DNA of 64,000 nucleotides from Pegea sp. RAD2-039 (Eukaryota; Chordata; Thaliacea; Salpida; Salpidae). Below the pieces are notes generated by a model, which was given only the letters and a program-made list of their open reading frames with translations, was not told the DNA's origin and searched no databases. Where the stretch lies: positions 782,864 through 846,863 of the forward strand of contig JAQGEQ010000316.1 of NCBI GenBank assembly GCA_034620365.1, written 5' to 3'. Positions 29,706-42,900 of this stretch are shown piece after piece. The translations under genes and the position numbers were made by a program. The stretch's first letter is position 1; each line of letters begins with the position of its first letter.

Positions 29706-31092
29706 GGTTTAAATAATGTATATTTGTTTTGTAAGAAGCAACTTTGTTATAGTATACAAAAATTAAATATACTTATATAAAAAGAATTTTATTCAAATCT
29801 CTGCTAGGTATAGCAAAGAGAAACTATCTTAACCGCTGCTAAGCTTTAACTGCACTAAGCTCCAATAACGCCAAAAGCAACAATCCGCTAAGAACTAAAT
29901 TTTGATAATCTAATAAATTGTAATGATAATTACTCGTCATAAAAAGCTTAATCCAAATTATTAAAGCGACTAACAAGAACGATACAAATACGAACGATAC
30001 GAACTACCTACAACCAGCTCATCAACAACAACGCCCTATACAAAAATGACGAATAACACATTTACGTCAGCAGCAAAATACTTTACTGCTATAACAAAGT
30101 CATATTTATGGCAAACAAGATAAACTTCGTGCCCATTCTACCTCAAAAACATTCCAGGCATCAAATGGTTGAATTTTATTTCAAATACTGTTATGCTTTT
30201 AAAGCTTATTTATCTGGCATCTAAACCATACTCATGAAATTCAGACTTCGGGTCAGTCACCTCTCCAAGATGAAGAATAACAAAATTGTATTAAATGGCA
30301 AGCTCTCATCTGGATGTAAAAACAAGAGGTGTTCTAAATAAGTGCAAAAACTTAGTAAAATCTTCTTTGAAATAGCTAGGTATACTGTAAATGTAAGCAT
30401 TCCATTTTCAACTAGAAATCTCGTTTATCACATCCTTTTAAAAATTGTAGCCAGATGTGGCTTTGGCGCATTGGCTTATTTGATCGCCAAAAGTATAAAG
30501 AAAGCATGACTCTATCTTCATTCCCTTGCATGATCTAATTTTCATGCCCAAAATAACTAAAATTTTAATATCATCTTTCTTTGAACACCAATTTCAAAAC
30601 TGTAAATAGCTTCATCAAAATCGTAATCTTGTCAATAAGTTATATCGAAGACAACGAAAAAAACATTCAGCCACATATCTATGTTAAGCACTGAAAAAAT
30701 AATTAATTAATATATTAAAAATTGAAAATATTTACTGATCAAAAAAGTAACGTTTCAGAAATACTTTTTTTTAAGCTTCTAAGTAGATTTTGGCCAGAGG
30801 CAATTTTTTAAATAGTTTCCTTATTCAATCGTACAATTATATGTACAATAAAACTTTCAAAAAATTATTTTTTAGCTTTTATAGTTTGCTTTTATAAAGA
30901 TTAGTCAAATTTATGTACAGTATATTTATTTTGGGTTTTTTTACATTGATCTTTTACAATTATCAAGATTGTATTTTATTTCAAACAGAAATTTAAAAAA
31001 AAACTATTTGAAATGAAATTTTTGTTAAAAACTTGTTTTTACTAAAGAAAAGTTATTAGTTGCTAAATTGATTTTACTTTTAACGAAAAAGC
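29706..31092. other. AT-rich spacer
   Basis: No gene supported. It may include remains of the retroelement and the promoter of the secreted protein at 31093. Confidence 0.45.
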
Positions 31093-31626
31093 ATGAACAA
31101 CAAGCGCTTCGTATTAGTAAATGTTTTTTTCTGGATAGTAAGCACATATGGAGTTGAGAAAAATAATGGTACAATGTTAAACAATCTTCAAGAAAATCTT
31201 TGTTATGACGACTTTGAACTACTTGCTTTAGAAGTTGAAGATACATTCGAAGCTCGCATAGTACAAGTCTTAACTCATCGAGAAATGACTCCAGCTTTAA
31301 ATTGTCGAGTAAAAGTAATATTACCACCACCAGTTAGCACATGGAAGTTCGACAAAAGATTAACTCATGGAAAAGATTCGTTTACAATGCAACCTTTGTC
31401 AGTTGAGAAAAATAAAAATGTTTTATGTTATAAAAAAGGACGAATACAACTTGTTGATAGCAATCTTGAAAGTATTTACTGTAACTTTTGTTTTATTAAA
31501 GCTAATCACGGTTTTGTATTTCAAAATGTTAAGACAAAAAGATTTTTGGTAGTTGGTTTGCATAGTAGATATATCTATTTAACCTATAAAATTAAACGAG
31601 CAACGACATGGAATGTTTGTCTGTAA
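31093..31626 (+). CDS. Secreted orphan protein
   Basis: I do not recognise the family. Single-exon ORF of 177 residues. It begins with a clear signal peptide (MNNKRFVLVNVFFWIVSTYG) and has one potential N-glycosylation site (NGT) just after it. The mature part has six Cys (LCYDD, LNCRVK, VLCYKK, YCNFC, WNVCL), which would allow three disulfides, and no membrane span. Base composition is balanced for coding, with Val, Thr and Arg codons unlike the surrounding Phe/Ile/Asn noise frames. An A-rich stretch with AATAAA-like motifs follows within 30 bases of the stop. It lies in a block with another unknown membrane protein on the same strand, perhaps cell-surface or extracellular proteins specific to this lineage. 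Confidence 0.7.
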   Translation: MNNKRFVLVNVFFWIVSTYGVEKNNGTMLNNLQENLCYDDFELLALEVEDTFEARIVQVLTHREMTPALNCRVKVILPPPVSTWKFDKRLTHGKDSFTMQPLSVEKNKNVLCYKKGRIQLVDSNLESIYCNFCFIKANHGFVFQNVKTKRFLVVGLHSRYIYLTYKIKRATTWNVCL

Positions 31627-31705
31627 TTGCAATAATAAACATAACAAAATAAAACTTCTGTAACTATACAGTGAGCAAATATAACTTCATATATATTATC
31701 TATTC

Positions 31706-31725
31706 TTCATATATATATATATCAT
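31706..31725. repeat. AT dinucleotide run
   Basis: Short (AT)n microsatellite just after the secreted orphan gene. Confidence 0.85.
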
Positions 31726-32172
31726 ATAAAGAGTATAATTTTTCGCTTTATAGCTATCCTTTAATCGCCCTCAAAACACGTTCTTATAAAGCTTGAAGCT
31801 TTTATTTAACTAAAATTTGATTTAAGCAGTAAAAGTTATTTTGTTTCAATTTTATCAATTACCAATTTTTTTAAACTTCAGAACAAATTAAACAAAAATA
31901 TGGCTTTCGACTTAAGGAATAATGTTATTCGTTATCTATTGTTAGTTTTGAGTACTTCGTTTATAGCTTAGATTTTCATTATACAAACTATTGATAGCAT
32001 ATTTAAATAATCTTGAATAGCGAAAGTATAATTGTTATTTCTCAACTATACTTATTACACAATATTAATGTTCTCTTTGACTATGAATTTAAGATTGTTT
32101 AATATTATCCTCTCTGTTAAATAACGTTTTAAAGCTTATGTTTTCAATGCGTTTAAGTTTTCAAATTTTCAG

Positions 32173-32580
32173 TTGCTCGTGTTTTTGAAAACAAACTCAA
32201 TTGCAAATTTGGATTAAATATTTTTGCATCACCATCGTTTTATGTATCTGGTTTTACCTCAACTCAATACAAAAATCCCGATGAAAAACCAAATTTAATT
32301 TTGCTGGTGCTCTAGATATTAACCATTGTGCTTAAAATATTTCATTCCTTTTTTAATCTTTACTGAGTATTCAAATTGATAGATATTCAAATTATCGCAG
32401 AGTTTTAAAAGTTGGATCTACATTTAACTTTATTGATTGTCAAAACGGAATGTTTCAAAATTATTATTTTTTGCAACGAGGAAATTTATCATATCGTTTA
32501 AAAAGTGATCTGAACGTTAAATATCAAAAGTTTAATAATTTATTGAAATATCTTTATATTCAATTAATGGTAAATATAAT
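32173..32580 (+). pseudogene. Exon-like fragments, possibly a decayed paralogue of the secreted protein
   Basis: After an acceptor TTTTCAG at 32166-32172, an open stretch to 32315 encodes RVFENKLNCKFGLNIF, weakly like the segment around LNCRVKVIL in the gene at 31093. A second open stretch after TATCGCAG at 32400 encodes VLKVGSTFNFIDCQNGMF and runs to about 32600. I could not join the two in one frame with good splice sites, and I saw no start. Either a small gene with an exon I missed or a decayed copy. Confidence 0.3.
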
Positions 32581-32964
32581 TAAATTTCATGTAAAACTTA
32601 GATTTTGACCATAATAGATTCGTAAATTTTTTTAAATTTAATAAACAATTATTACATAGGTAAAGTATTTACGATGTACATTTGTTGAGTGATAATTATA
32701 ATTTTAACAAAAAAGTTTGATCATTCGTATTTAGAATTCTTAAAACTCTCGAATTTGGATTTAACTAGTTTCTAACTTATTGTAAATGAATTAGATTATG
32801 TTTTTTTAAAATAAAAACTGTTTTTTAATTATGATGCTAGACAGAAAATAGAATAAAACCTTTTTCTTTGCAAAAGTAGTTTTTTTCATAAAAAATTATT
32901 TTAGTTAGAGTCATAATAATTCTTAAGTCATCTGAATTTTTTCAGAAATATAAGTGTAAAAAAT

Positions 32965-34664
32965 ATGCAGCCTTTTAATTTATTATTTTGCTTTACTTTC
33001 ATAATCTCAAAATTTGTTTATGGTGAGTCTAACATAAATTTTGGAGATAATTTAAACCTCAGTTTATTATACAACCTAAATAAAGTTTTTTTTACCGCTT
33101 TCTTGTTTTAGTTCAGTCTCAGCAAGTTACCAGATATTTTCCACGTGTCGTTTATACTATAAATGGACATACTATTACCTTACAATTTGCCCATAAACTT
33201 GACCAACGTTTGCCTTTGTATGATTTTCGATTATATTCAGATATTCACAAAATTGTAAGAATTATGATTATATTTGATCATTGCTAAAGTTATAAACAAT
33301 GATAATTTATATGTGTAATATTTGTCAATTCATGACGATTTGCAGTTCTTTTATAAGTATATTTAGTTTGAAACAAAGTTTGATTTTTGTACTACTATTG
33401 TATAATATAGCATTTTTTAAGTTTAAATCAACGGAGAAAATCTAATTTATAAAAATTTCTTAACTACATTGAAAATGTATCTAAAAAAGGTTTCTGAATT
33501 TTGGTATATGGATTTTTTAACAGGGTGGAAATCTTAGCCCTTTATTGGTATGTATTCCTTCAAATGAGACATATGATTGCTCACCTGGAATCCTGATAAA
33601 AGATTACCGTGGAAGAACTTCTTAGTTAGTTCAATAATTCCCTAAATATTTGATAATCATATTAATATTTATGAAATTAAACTTGCACATTCTTATACGC
33701 GTTCTGTCTAATGAAAATGGTTTGTTGTTTTACAGCAATTTTTACAAAGATGAAAATGAAGTTATTTTTGACTTTAAATTAAAAATAGTTGCTGAATTGG
33801 ATAATGGGTCTAACTTAAGAACCTGGTTACAAGGGTTGATACATGATTCAATATTACATGTTAAGGGTTAATAGTTTTTTGTTCAATTTATATCACAATA
33901 TCTAAGTGTTTAGTTTAAATGAAAAAAATTGATATTTTTATCTTGAAATTTTAGATTTGGCTGCTAATATAGAACCACGTTTTTCAAATAATATAACCAA
34001 AGCCAGCAGCACAACTATAGAATCAAATACTGATGAAAATCCTGGTACTGCTGGTAAGTTCTCCTCTATAATTAAACAATTTTCTAAATATTTTTTACTG
34101 GAACAAAGCTTTGCAACCTGAACAGTTTAAAATGTCGTCAGTGTTGGCGATCTGCATCCCTGTTGGTTTCGTTGTGTTTGGCCTTGTATCTTTAGTCTTT
34201 GTAGGATTTAAAGAACGTTCAAAAGAAACTTTATCACCGGATTTCGTGGGTAATATGAAACGTTTTATAGCGTACTTAACAGTAGAGCTAGTTTTAGCTC
34301 CTTGTACATCTTTTTAATTGTTTCTTATAAACTTTCCAAAAGATTCAAGTAATCACTTACGTGTGGCAGCGGCTACGGATTCAAAAACAGGATTATTTGG
34401 AAGCTGGTAATAAAATGTTATTTAGTTCTAAATTGAAAGTAACTTCAAGTACTTTTTATATTTCTTCTTTCATTATAAAAATCTTTCAATATTTTAATAT
34501 TAAATCTTATAGTGAGATTAATAATTTTTCAAGAATTGAAACTGTACAAGAAATTCTATTTGCTTCTTGTATCTCATAATTATTTCGACAAATTTAATTT
34601 TAGGAGGAGCGCCATGACACCATCAATTAACCGAATTAACCAGTCACCAGTAACTACAACATAA
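32965..34664 (+). CDS. Type I single-pass membrane protein of unknown family
   Basis: Eight exons with consistent phases: 32965-33022, 33112-33254, 33524-33624, 33736-33866, 33955-34053, 34109-34249, 34343-34406, 34604-34664; about 265 residues. Signal peptide MQPFNLLFCFTFIISKFVY. The ectodomain has about 190 residues with two Cys (LVCIPSNETYDCSP), N-glycosylation sites (NET, NIT, NGS), and a Thr/Ser/Asn-rich stalk before the membrane. Transmembrane span VLAICIPVGFVVFGLVSLVFV, then a basic stop-transfer (KERSKE) and a cytoplasmic tail of about 50 residues. No domain recognised; the pattern of beta-strand-like hydrophobic alternation (TINGHTITLQFAHKL) would suit an Ig- or cadherin-like fold, but this is a guess. 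All exons joined by phase 1 or 2 introns are short. Convergent with TAB1. Confidence 0.7.
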
Positions 34665-35424
34665 GTAAATGAAGCTACAAATCGTCATTTATAGTTTTGA
34701 TGAATATCTTTTCCAACTTTTAGAACATTTAAATAAAATGAAGTTCACATCGAGAGATTGATATACAAATTAAATGTCATCTTTGAGAATTTCGTATGTA
34801 TTACATGGATAAAGCTGCCCAATAACATTTCTTTTAAACAAAGTTCATCGTTTTCATTAAAACTGTTACACTAATACAAACTACTTTTTTATAGTACATC
34901 CGTAAGATTTAAACTTAAGAAAAACGTTTATATCGGTTATTAGGTTGAGTGAGCTAGAAGAAAAATGTCAAAATGATGTAGAATCTTCACAAATTCGTCT
35001 TTAACTGATCAGTTGTAGCAACTTATCGGATGTCTGATTATTTTTATAAAAATCATTATTTATTGGCAATAGAGAATCTACGGGTTTCGAAAACTGCAGA
35101 CTAAAAAAAAGGAAGGAAAACAAATAAACTAAGATATATATGAGGTAGAATGATAAGGCTGATTTGGTATCAAAACTAATTAGTAATTCTAGCATAATAC
35201 ATAAATATATTTACTAGAAATGAGTTTAAAGAAATTTAATTTCTAATCACATACAGATAAAAGTACAAACTTTGCTTTGAAATTAAAATGCAAACGACGT
35301 TGATACTAAAACCGATCGGTAACTCCTGATTGAAAGATACTTCAAGAAAGTGATTAGAAAATTGACAATAATCAGAAAACGAAATGATAATATAAGAATG
35401 AAGAAAAAGCAGTGAAAAAGTGAA
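34665..35424. other. Convergent spacer
   Basis: Between the membrane protein and TAB1 3' ends; no gene seen. A short open frame on the minus strand (35195-35001) lacks any feature. Confidence 0.5.
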
Positions 35425-38283
35425 TTATGAAACAACGTTGCCATTTACAATATCCGTTTCGGCTGTGCTTTCTCTGGCAGCTTGCCAAGCATTTTTATCA
35501 AAACATGAAAAATTTACATAAGAAGCCACTCGATTATCTTCATCTAGTTCAAGAGCTGCCTGATAATCGATCCTGAAAAAAATATCTTCGGTAGGCTGAT
35601 TGGATGTATGCAGATGCTCTATTGATAAATTAGTTCTTGTGAGGTTAGTTGGAGTGTCGTCGGATGGGGAAGTGTTTGTGCTTGATGTTAAACAAACAGA
35701 AGCAAGAAGTGAGTTGGTTGTTGATGAAGGAGTATTTGTTAGATTAGACTGTGGTGGCATTACAAGTGACAAAGATTTGTTGTTCTTTATATTGTGGTTT
35801 GCAATTTCTTCAGAAGATTCAAAGCGCACAGGAGTGCTGTCTTCGTATGGGATCGACACTGGATGCTGACCAGAAATTTTTTCTTAAATAAAAAAAAAGT
35901 AGTTGAAAGTAAAAACATCAAAACATTAACTCAGTGACTCTCGGATTACAATAGTTGTAGTAAAGTTTATATTTAGAAATATAAATGAATCTATTAAGAA
36001 TGAACCTGAAGATGTAGATGAAAGAGTATCAGAAACAGGAAAATTGATATTTCGAACAATCAAAGTCATATCGTTTCGATTACTCTTATGTTTTACTCCG
36101 AAAGTTTTTGAATGATATGAAGCAATCTTGTCAGCTACCTTCTGTGCTACTCCTATTTCATAAAATAGATTCAAGCAAGTGGTTTCGAGTAAACAATGAA
36201 GAAACTACTTTAACAAAGTATCAAAAGTCATTATTAAACTGAAGTCTAGTTCGATAAATGTTTTAAAGAGTAAATATCAAATTCATCAACTTTATCAGCA
36301 GTGTACGTGGGTTTGTACAAAGTATTTGAGGAGTTATCATCTGAGTTTCTAACATGTTGCTAGCAAGAGAGATACTAAGTTCTTCACTGAACCCAAAGAA
36401 AAAATGTTTGTTAGTAAAAGAAGCTACAATCAAAGGGGTGTACATATACTATGAAGTTTTTAGGTAAATATTTTTGGCTAAACTAAAAATTAAAATTTTA
36501 CTTAAAAAAATATAAAAATAATTTCATGCAAAAAATTTTGGCTTAAAAATGTTGAAAAAATAATATTTCAATTAGACAACAAAACTAAACAATTTGAAGT
36601 TAGTTTTTATCGCTTATATACTAATAAGATCTGAAATTGATTTCATTTTTAATGATACGGGACGTCAACTAATTAAAAGTTTATAACAAAATAGTACCAG
36701 TTATACAATCAGAATTGCGCAAATGTACAGCAACTAAATCGGCAATTTCCTCATTAACAAACTCGCCATCAATCGCTTCTTCATAAGATTTATATACTGC
36801 TGAACTCATTAAGATTATAAAACCATCTGAACAAAATATGGATAAAAAATGATGATAATCGTTGATAAGAAACCTTTTATTGTATCTAAAGGAATTCCTC
36901 CATATATATCGGGAGTTGCAATTATTGGTTCCGTACTTGCATCTTTTAGTGCCTTGTTATCTTTGTATCCACCTTTACACGAGTAGTTACCTATACACCG
37001 GGTAAATCTAAGTTTATCTAAAGAAAAATCAAATTTAGTACAAAATAAATCAAACATAAGTCGTAGTAAAATTTGAAAAATCAAATAACCAAGCTCACTA
37101 TTTGATTTTAAATTTTCTACATCTAATCCAAGTTTTTCTAATCTCTTCACTTCATTTAAATTAAAGAGATTGTGATCCTCGTTGATTTGTTGAACCTGAA
37201 AACCATTACAAATATCAACTTTATTAAAATTAAGTTAAGTTTATAGTTAAATAGGAAGTTTGAGATTACATAAATGATTTGATTATTGAAGAAAAGTAAG
37301 ATTTTAAAATGAAATAGCTTCAACAATTGTAGCAAGTATAGATTTCAGATACATAAGATGCTATGATATCTTCCATCGGATTGTGATAAAAAGTTTTGAT
37401 TTTTTAGTCATTTAAATTCTCATAAATCAATATTAATGTTAAAAGTTTGCAGATATTCTTACTGATAATTACATTTAAGTTTAGAAATAAAATTGAAAGA
37501 ATTCAGAACAGTTACCATCAACTTATTTTGATTGTCGTACTGACACAAAAGTGCTCTGCTATCTCCTACATTAGCAACAAAAAGTTTTTCATTAAGTATC
37601 ACAACCACAAGAACAGTAGTTCCTCCTTTGATGGTATCATTTAAAGTCTCTATTTGCTGCATCACAGAAGGATATAGTTTCTCTGCAAGATCAGGTGGTT
37701 CTGGTAACTAGAAAGATGTTTTCAAAGAATAATCTTATTTCGAAAATGTTCATCTAGGCTAGCAGTTGAGATCAAAACTCAGTGAAATGATCATCACCTG
37801 TGACTGTAGATGAGTTTTTTTAGCAAGTTCTACATCTATCGATTCAAAATATCCTCTTTCAACTACTGTAAAGGCTTGAGCTAAAATATTTTTCACTATT
37901 TCGTCATTTGAACCAGAAGTCAATTGGCCAAGTAAAAGCTCTGCTGGTAGCCTTTCAGAAGTGAAATGAGCGGCCCTAGGGCCATCGTGACCATCAAATA
38001 CTCCATATAAACAACAGTTCGTATCAGTTCTGAGTTGACAAGTGGAAATCAGATAATATAAAATTAAATTAGTGTTGAAACAAACTTACGAGAAATTAAG
38101 AACCCGATTTTCATAGACATGTGTTTCAGGCATTAGTTCCTCATAAACTGTATTAGGAGCAATTCCTACATCTGATTTACAGCAAAGTGGTAGGTCATCA
38201 GTCCAACTTGCTGTCGAATGCTGATGTGGACGTCTATTAGAATTAATATCTAAATCTTCAGAAGATACTGGTAGAGATGTCAT
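35425..38283 (-). CDS. TAB1: TAB1, TAK1-binding protein with PP2C fold
   Basis: Activator of the TAK1 kinase in innate immune and TGF-beta/BMP-type signalling. Exons: 38283-38090, 38029-37798, 37707-37516, 37195-37099, 37017-36874, 36826-36698, 36152-36006, 35882-35425; about 530 residues, close to the vertebrate protein. Family-specific marks: SWTDDLPLC at the N terminus; ERLPAELLLGQL; VVERGYFESIDVELAKK; TRCIGNYSCKGGYKDNKAL; ADKIASYHSKTFG; HPVSIPYE and LSLVMPPQ. The C-terminal VASYVNFSCFDKNAW corresponds to the TAK1-binding motif PYVDFAEFYRLW. Unlike human TAB1 (FNGYDG, GTNRALL), it keeps PP2C-like FDGHDG and VANVGDSRALL, but the third metal-binding Asp is lost (ILMSSAVYK). So it is probably a pseudophosphatase, with a less decayed pocket. 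The 82-bp intron 37018-37098 has no in-frame stop, which gives a misleading read-through frame. Confidence 0.95.
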
Positions 38284-39900
38284 TTCTGTTTTTTTTCATT
38301 AAATAAAAAGTCTGAAAGAAAATGAAAAGCACATTAAGAAGAATAAAGACAAAAACAACTGAGTGAATCAAGTAAATTACCTCATGTTAACTAAATTATC
38401 GGGAATAAATCAGTTTATGACCAACAACTTATAAATAATGATAATAAATGCATACCACTATTATAGCATAGATAATAAATGGTAACGAAATAATTTGAGT
38501 GTAATACTTTTGATTTTTGAGAAAGTTATAACAAAAATGTTTATAAGGAAATTGATAGAATCTATTATATAAAAAATAGTAAAGATAATTTGCAAATTAT
38601 AACTTATTAATGGTAAATTTACACAGTACACAAAAAACACTTTTGATAAAAATAAAAGTTTTTTTAACAAAGATAAAGTAATTAGTTAGAACCTTTAACT
38701 ATAAAATGCTTACACAGTCAACAAGAAAATTAATTATTTTACTTAATTTCAACCATAACTTCATTAAAAAAAAATATCAGACAAAAATAAAAATTGTAAT
38801 AACTTTGTTTTCAGCAAAAACTAAAAAAAATCAATTTTGTAAAGCAAAAATATTGTCTTTCTACACAGATATTCCAGCTACAACAAAAATATCAATTAAC
38901 AAGTTTGATAATATACAATCTTGTAAAATCATAAGTTGTTCATTCAATAATATAACAATTACTGTTGTTCATTATAAAAATTAATAATAAACCAAATATT
39001 GAAAGTTTGAATCAATGTCAAAATTTAATTCTTCAAAAAATTAAGAAATTTGATGCTTGGCAAGTAAATATTAACATTCATCACCATGCTGCAGGTGTTC
39101 ATGGACTAAACATTGTTTAGATTAGGTTTCATAAAATGTAAAAATATTGCCTGATATAGCACCGATATTTCTTTATTAGTTTTACAATATTATTCAACAA
39201 AGATTAAGTAACATCTAAATACATAGATGAACAGTTCTATGAGTGAAACTTTTAGATAATTTATATAAATGTTTGAAGAAAATTTCATTACTACTACTAG
39301 TATTCAAAACAACGACATTTCCTCAAAAAATATTGAACTTTTAAGAATACAAACCTCAAAAAAGGTTTAAAATTGTAAAATAGATTTGTCAAATCTCAAT
39401 CAGTTGAAATTTTATAATATTATAACTAATCATATTGATACTAAAAGTATTATCGTATGATAATGATAAATCGTAACATAAAACATATTTGTAACTTTTT
39501 TAACATATTAAAATATCAAACAAATTTCTTATGAAGATTTTACAATAGATAAAAATATAAAAGTAGTTGAAAATGTTACACTTGAGAAATAATCTTAAAA
39601 CTGATAAAATAAGTATACATAAAATGAACATAGATCTATAATAATCAAGTGCTTAGTCTAAGCAATTATCCAAAAAATCTTCAAACAAAAAAGACATGTA
39701 TGAATGAAACATTCTTAAAACATTTATTTAGAAAAATAATATAACAAAATGTTGTTAGGCAAAATTCCACAAATTTAAAAAATCATTTTTATACTTAGAG
39801 TGGCTGAGAAAACCAAACTATGATATTTTCATCAGATCAATAATAATCAAAAGTGATTGATAACAAATAATCCTTTTAGGTTCTTGGGTCTGATTATCTG
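38284..39900. other. AT-rich spacer between TAB1 and Roquin
   Basis: No gene supported. The open frame 38706-38984 is Lys/Ile/Asn-rich with no feature. The left part must hold the TAB1 promoter and the right part the Roquin 3' UTR. Confidence 0.5.
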
Positions 39901-42900
39901 TTAGGCTTGTGACTTTAGTTTACTCTGAATATCAATTTCAATTTGTTGAAGTTCCATAGCAAGAAGAAGATCTTCTTCTTCATATTTCAATTCTATTTCC
40001 TTCTTCTTCTCTGGACACAAATCATCAGTAGATCTTATATTTGCAGAAAAACCATTAAAATGAAAACCTGGACGTTCAAGGCTGGTGGGTTCTACATTAG
40101 TGCAAACACGTGGGTTTGTATCTGTATTTTGGAATGAAGAAAAGTTGCTTTCACTTCGCTTATCATGTGATGCTATTGGCTGAGTAATTGCATTTCCTTT
40201 TGCTTGAACCTGTTCTGGAACAGCTGGAGTTGTTTTGGATCGTACTGTCCTAGCTATTGGACCATATTTACTGACAATTCGAAGATTTTGAATTGGAACA
40301 ATTTCATCTTCACTTTCAAACTCATGATTTAATTTATATGAAGGTATACTACATCTATCACATTTACAAGAGGAATCGGCCATCACAGTTTTTGTGCCCA
40401 TCTCAGATGTAACATTTACAAAATGTGTTTCTAAGTCATTAAAACTTGAATTTTCTCCAAAAGAAGACCCATTAAAAGATGGAGTATATGAAAAACCATC
40501 CCAAATATTATATTGACCATTTTGCATTTCACAAGATGAAGACATATAAGTTTTATGTTTATGACTTAATGTTTTATCATTTAAACTTGTGCACGAAGCA
40601 ATACTTTTATCATTTTCAATATCTGACAATGAACGATTAGTATGAGAAATCTTTTCATCAAACAAACCATTCCAAGAAGTCGGTATATGTAAGCTATTTT
40701 TGCAATCATTTGATGTAGTGTCAATTATTATACCTTCATTGAAAGCTTTTCCAAAACATGATTTAGAAGATCTGCTACCAGACTGATGCATTTCTCTCTC
40801 TTTCTTTGTAGATTTGATCTCATGTTTGGGCTGAACTATTTGCTTTTGTACAAGCTTGTTGATTACTTCATTTTTTCTTCGTCTCAAAGCATCTAGTGAT
40901 TTACCTTTGTTTTTCTTGGAAGCTATTACATCATTAGATACATGATCATTAGAAGCAACTTCTAATTGAGGAGTTTGTTTATTAAATGAAAGTTGTTCAT
41001 TATTATGTGTAGCTAGTTGAACATAAAAGTTATGTGTCATGTGCTGTGTGTTTGGTGATACCAGGGGAACACTAGACTGAGATAAAAAGAGATCAGACTG
41101 CTGTTGATGCATTGCTAACGGTGGAGACATGTTAGGAAGGGACATGTATGTAATCTGTGGAGGCATCATATAAGTAGATCTTTGATGAGGATCTATTGGA
41201 TATGATATTTGATTAGATGAAACGTGACAATTTTTCATTGAAGGACTTATATAGGTTGGCTGAAGCATTTGTATATTAGAAGGTACACTTCTGGTATATG
41301 TAGAGCCATTGGCAGGCTTAAAACTATTATGTGACCCAAGAGAAGATGAATGCATAATATGCTTGTCCTGAACCTGTTGACCATTTGGTAAGATATTTGG
41401 CCGCTGTTTATTAATTGAAGAAACGTCATGAGGATTTCTCTTATACTCTTGATGTTTATGTGAACAGTTCTCAGCAATCATTGATTTATTGATCCTAGAG
41501 ACACAATTACAATGGCAACATTTTTCAGGGAGTGCAACAGATGAAGTATAAAACTCAAATGATGGTTTAGACATGGATGATGCAGCATCTTTACAATTGT
41601 TATTCAATAATGAACAACCTATATGAGGTTGCTCTATTGATTGTATAGAATCTAATAGATCATTATTACTGTCTGAATTTCTGCTGTTTTTTGAAGGATT
41701 TTGTATTTTTCGTTTGCCTTTATTTCGATATCTTTGTAATTCTTCTTCTGAATGAGCAAAGGTACAAGCTTCACCTCTAGGACAAACGCCTTTAGTTGCA
41801 TAATCACGACACATAGAGGTTTTATATTTGCTACATTGTTGGGTTAACTCTTTAGCTTTTGAAAGCCAATGTTGATGATTTTTTGTTACATTACAAAGTA
41901 CTTTAAGTAGAACAGTAACAGATTCCAAACACTTATCAACGAGCTCTAAATCACAAGAACTGTTGTCAATATCAACCTGGGCAATCATGTTTAGATGAGA
42001 AATTACATTCCTAATATCTCCAGGATCTGATGATCTTTCTAATGCAACAACAAGATCTTTTATTGAATCATTAAAAGTTATTCCGCTTTGTAGTCTGTCA
42101 ATTATTGACTGCATATACGATTTATGTACAGGATCACCATAAAGAAGAGCACTCCATTGATCAGGAGATATACGAAGACCAGCTTCCCGCGCAATTTGAA
42201 CGATCTGAGCATCATGTTCTTTACGTAGCTCTTCATAACCTAAAAACTCATCCTTCAACCTCATTAATGATGAATCACCTTCTCGTTTAGTTACAATAAA
42301 GCAAGATGCTCTGTAAAGTAACTGAACCACGTGACCAATACTAGTTTTTGAAGCTTGTGGAAATTGAGGTTGTAACTTTTCAACAACCAATTGAACTAGA
42401 ACTTTTCTTGAAAGCTCTGATTCATCTTCTAAAGCAAACTGAATTAACTTTAAAGCTTCTTCTTGCATTGCTGGACCTAAAAACTGGCATCCTCTAGCTC
42501 TAACAGCATCCCAAAGATTTGAAGCTAAACTTGTTGGGCTCTGATGACAGCAAATTAATTCTGTTGTTACTCTTTCAGCTAAAGCTTTTGCTAAACGTAG
42601 AACTCTCTGTCTGCCTTGAGCTTCAATTAACTGATTATTAAAAAGAGCAATTAACTTTCTTTGCATAGGACGTGAAAAGTCAGTTGCCTTTCCAAGTTTC
42701 AAGAACAATGCTAACTCTTCTAAGGTTTGAATTGCTGAGTGTAATGTATTAACCCAGGGCTGGTTTGAAGTTTTTACTGGTGAAATCAAACCATAAAGAC
42801 GTTTTGAGTTATTTTCCATTTTTAACTGTAAAATTGCTGTATTGACGGGTAAGACGGAGATTTCATGCTCAATTTTTACTTGATCAATTTGACAGAAAGA

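Noticed and set aside
36815-37150. Longer TAB1 exon reading through 37018-37098
   Set aside because: The read-through adds a hydrophobic insert absent from TAB1; a GTGAGC donor and TTTCTTTAG acceptor remove it in frame.
38706-38984. 92-codon plus-strand ORF
   Set aside because: Lys/Ile/Asn/Thr-rich, no signal peptide, no domain, no splice context.
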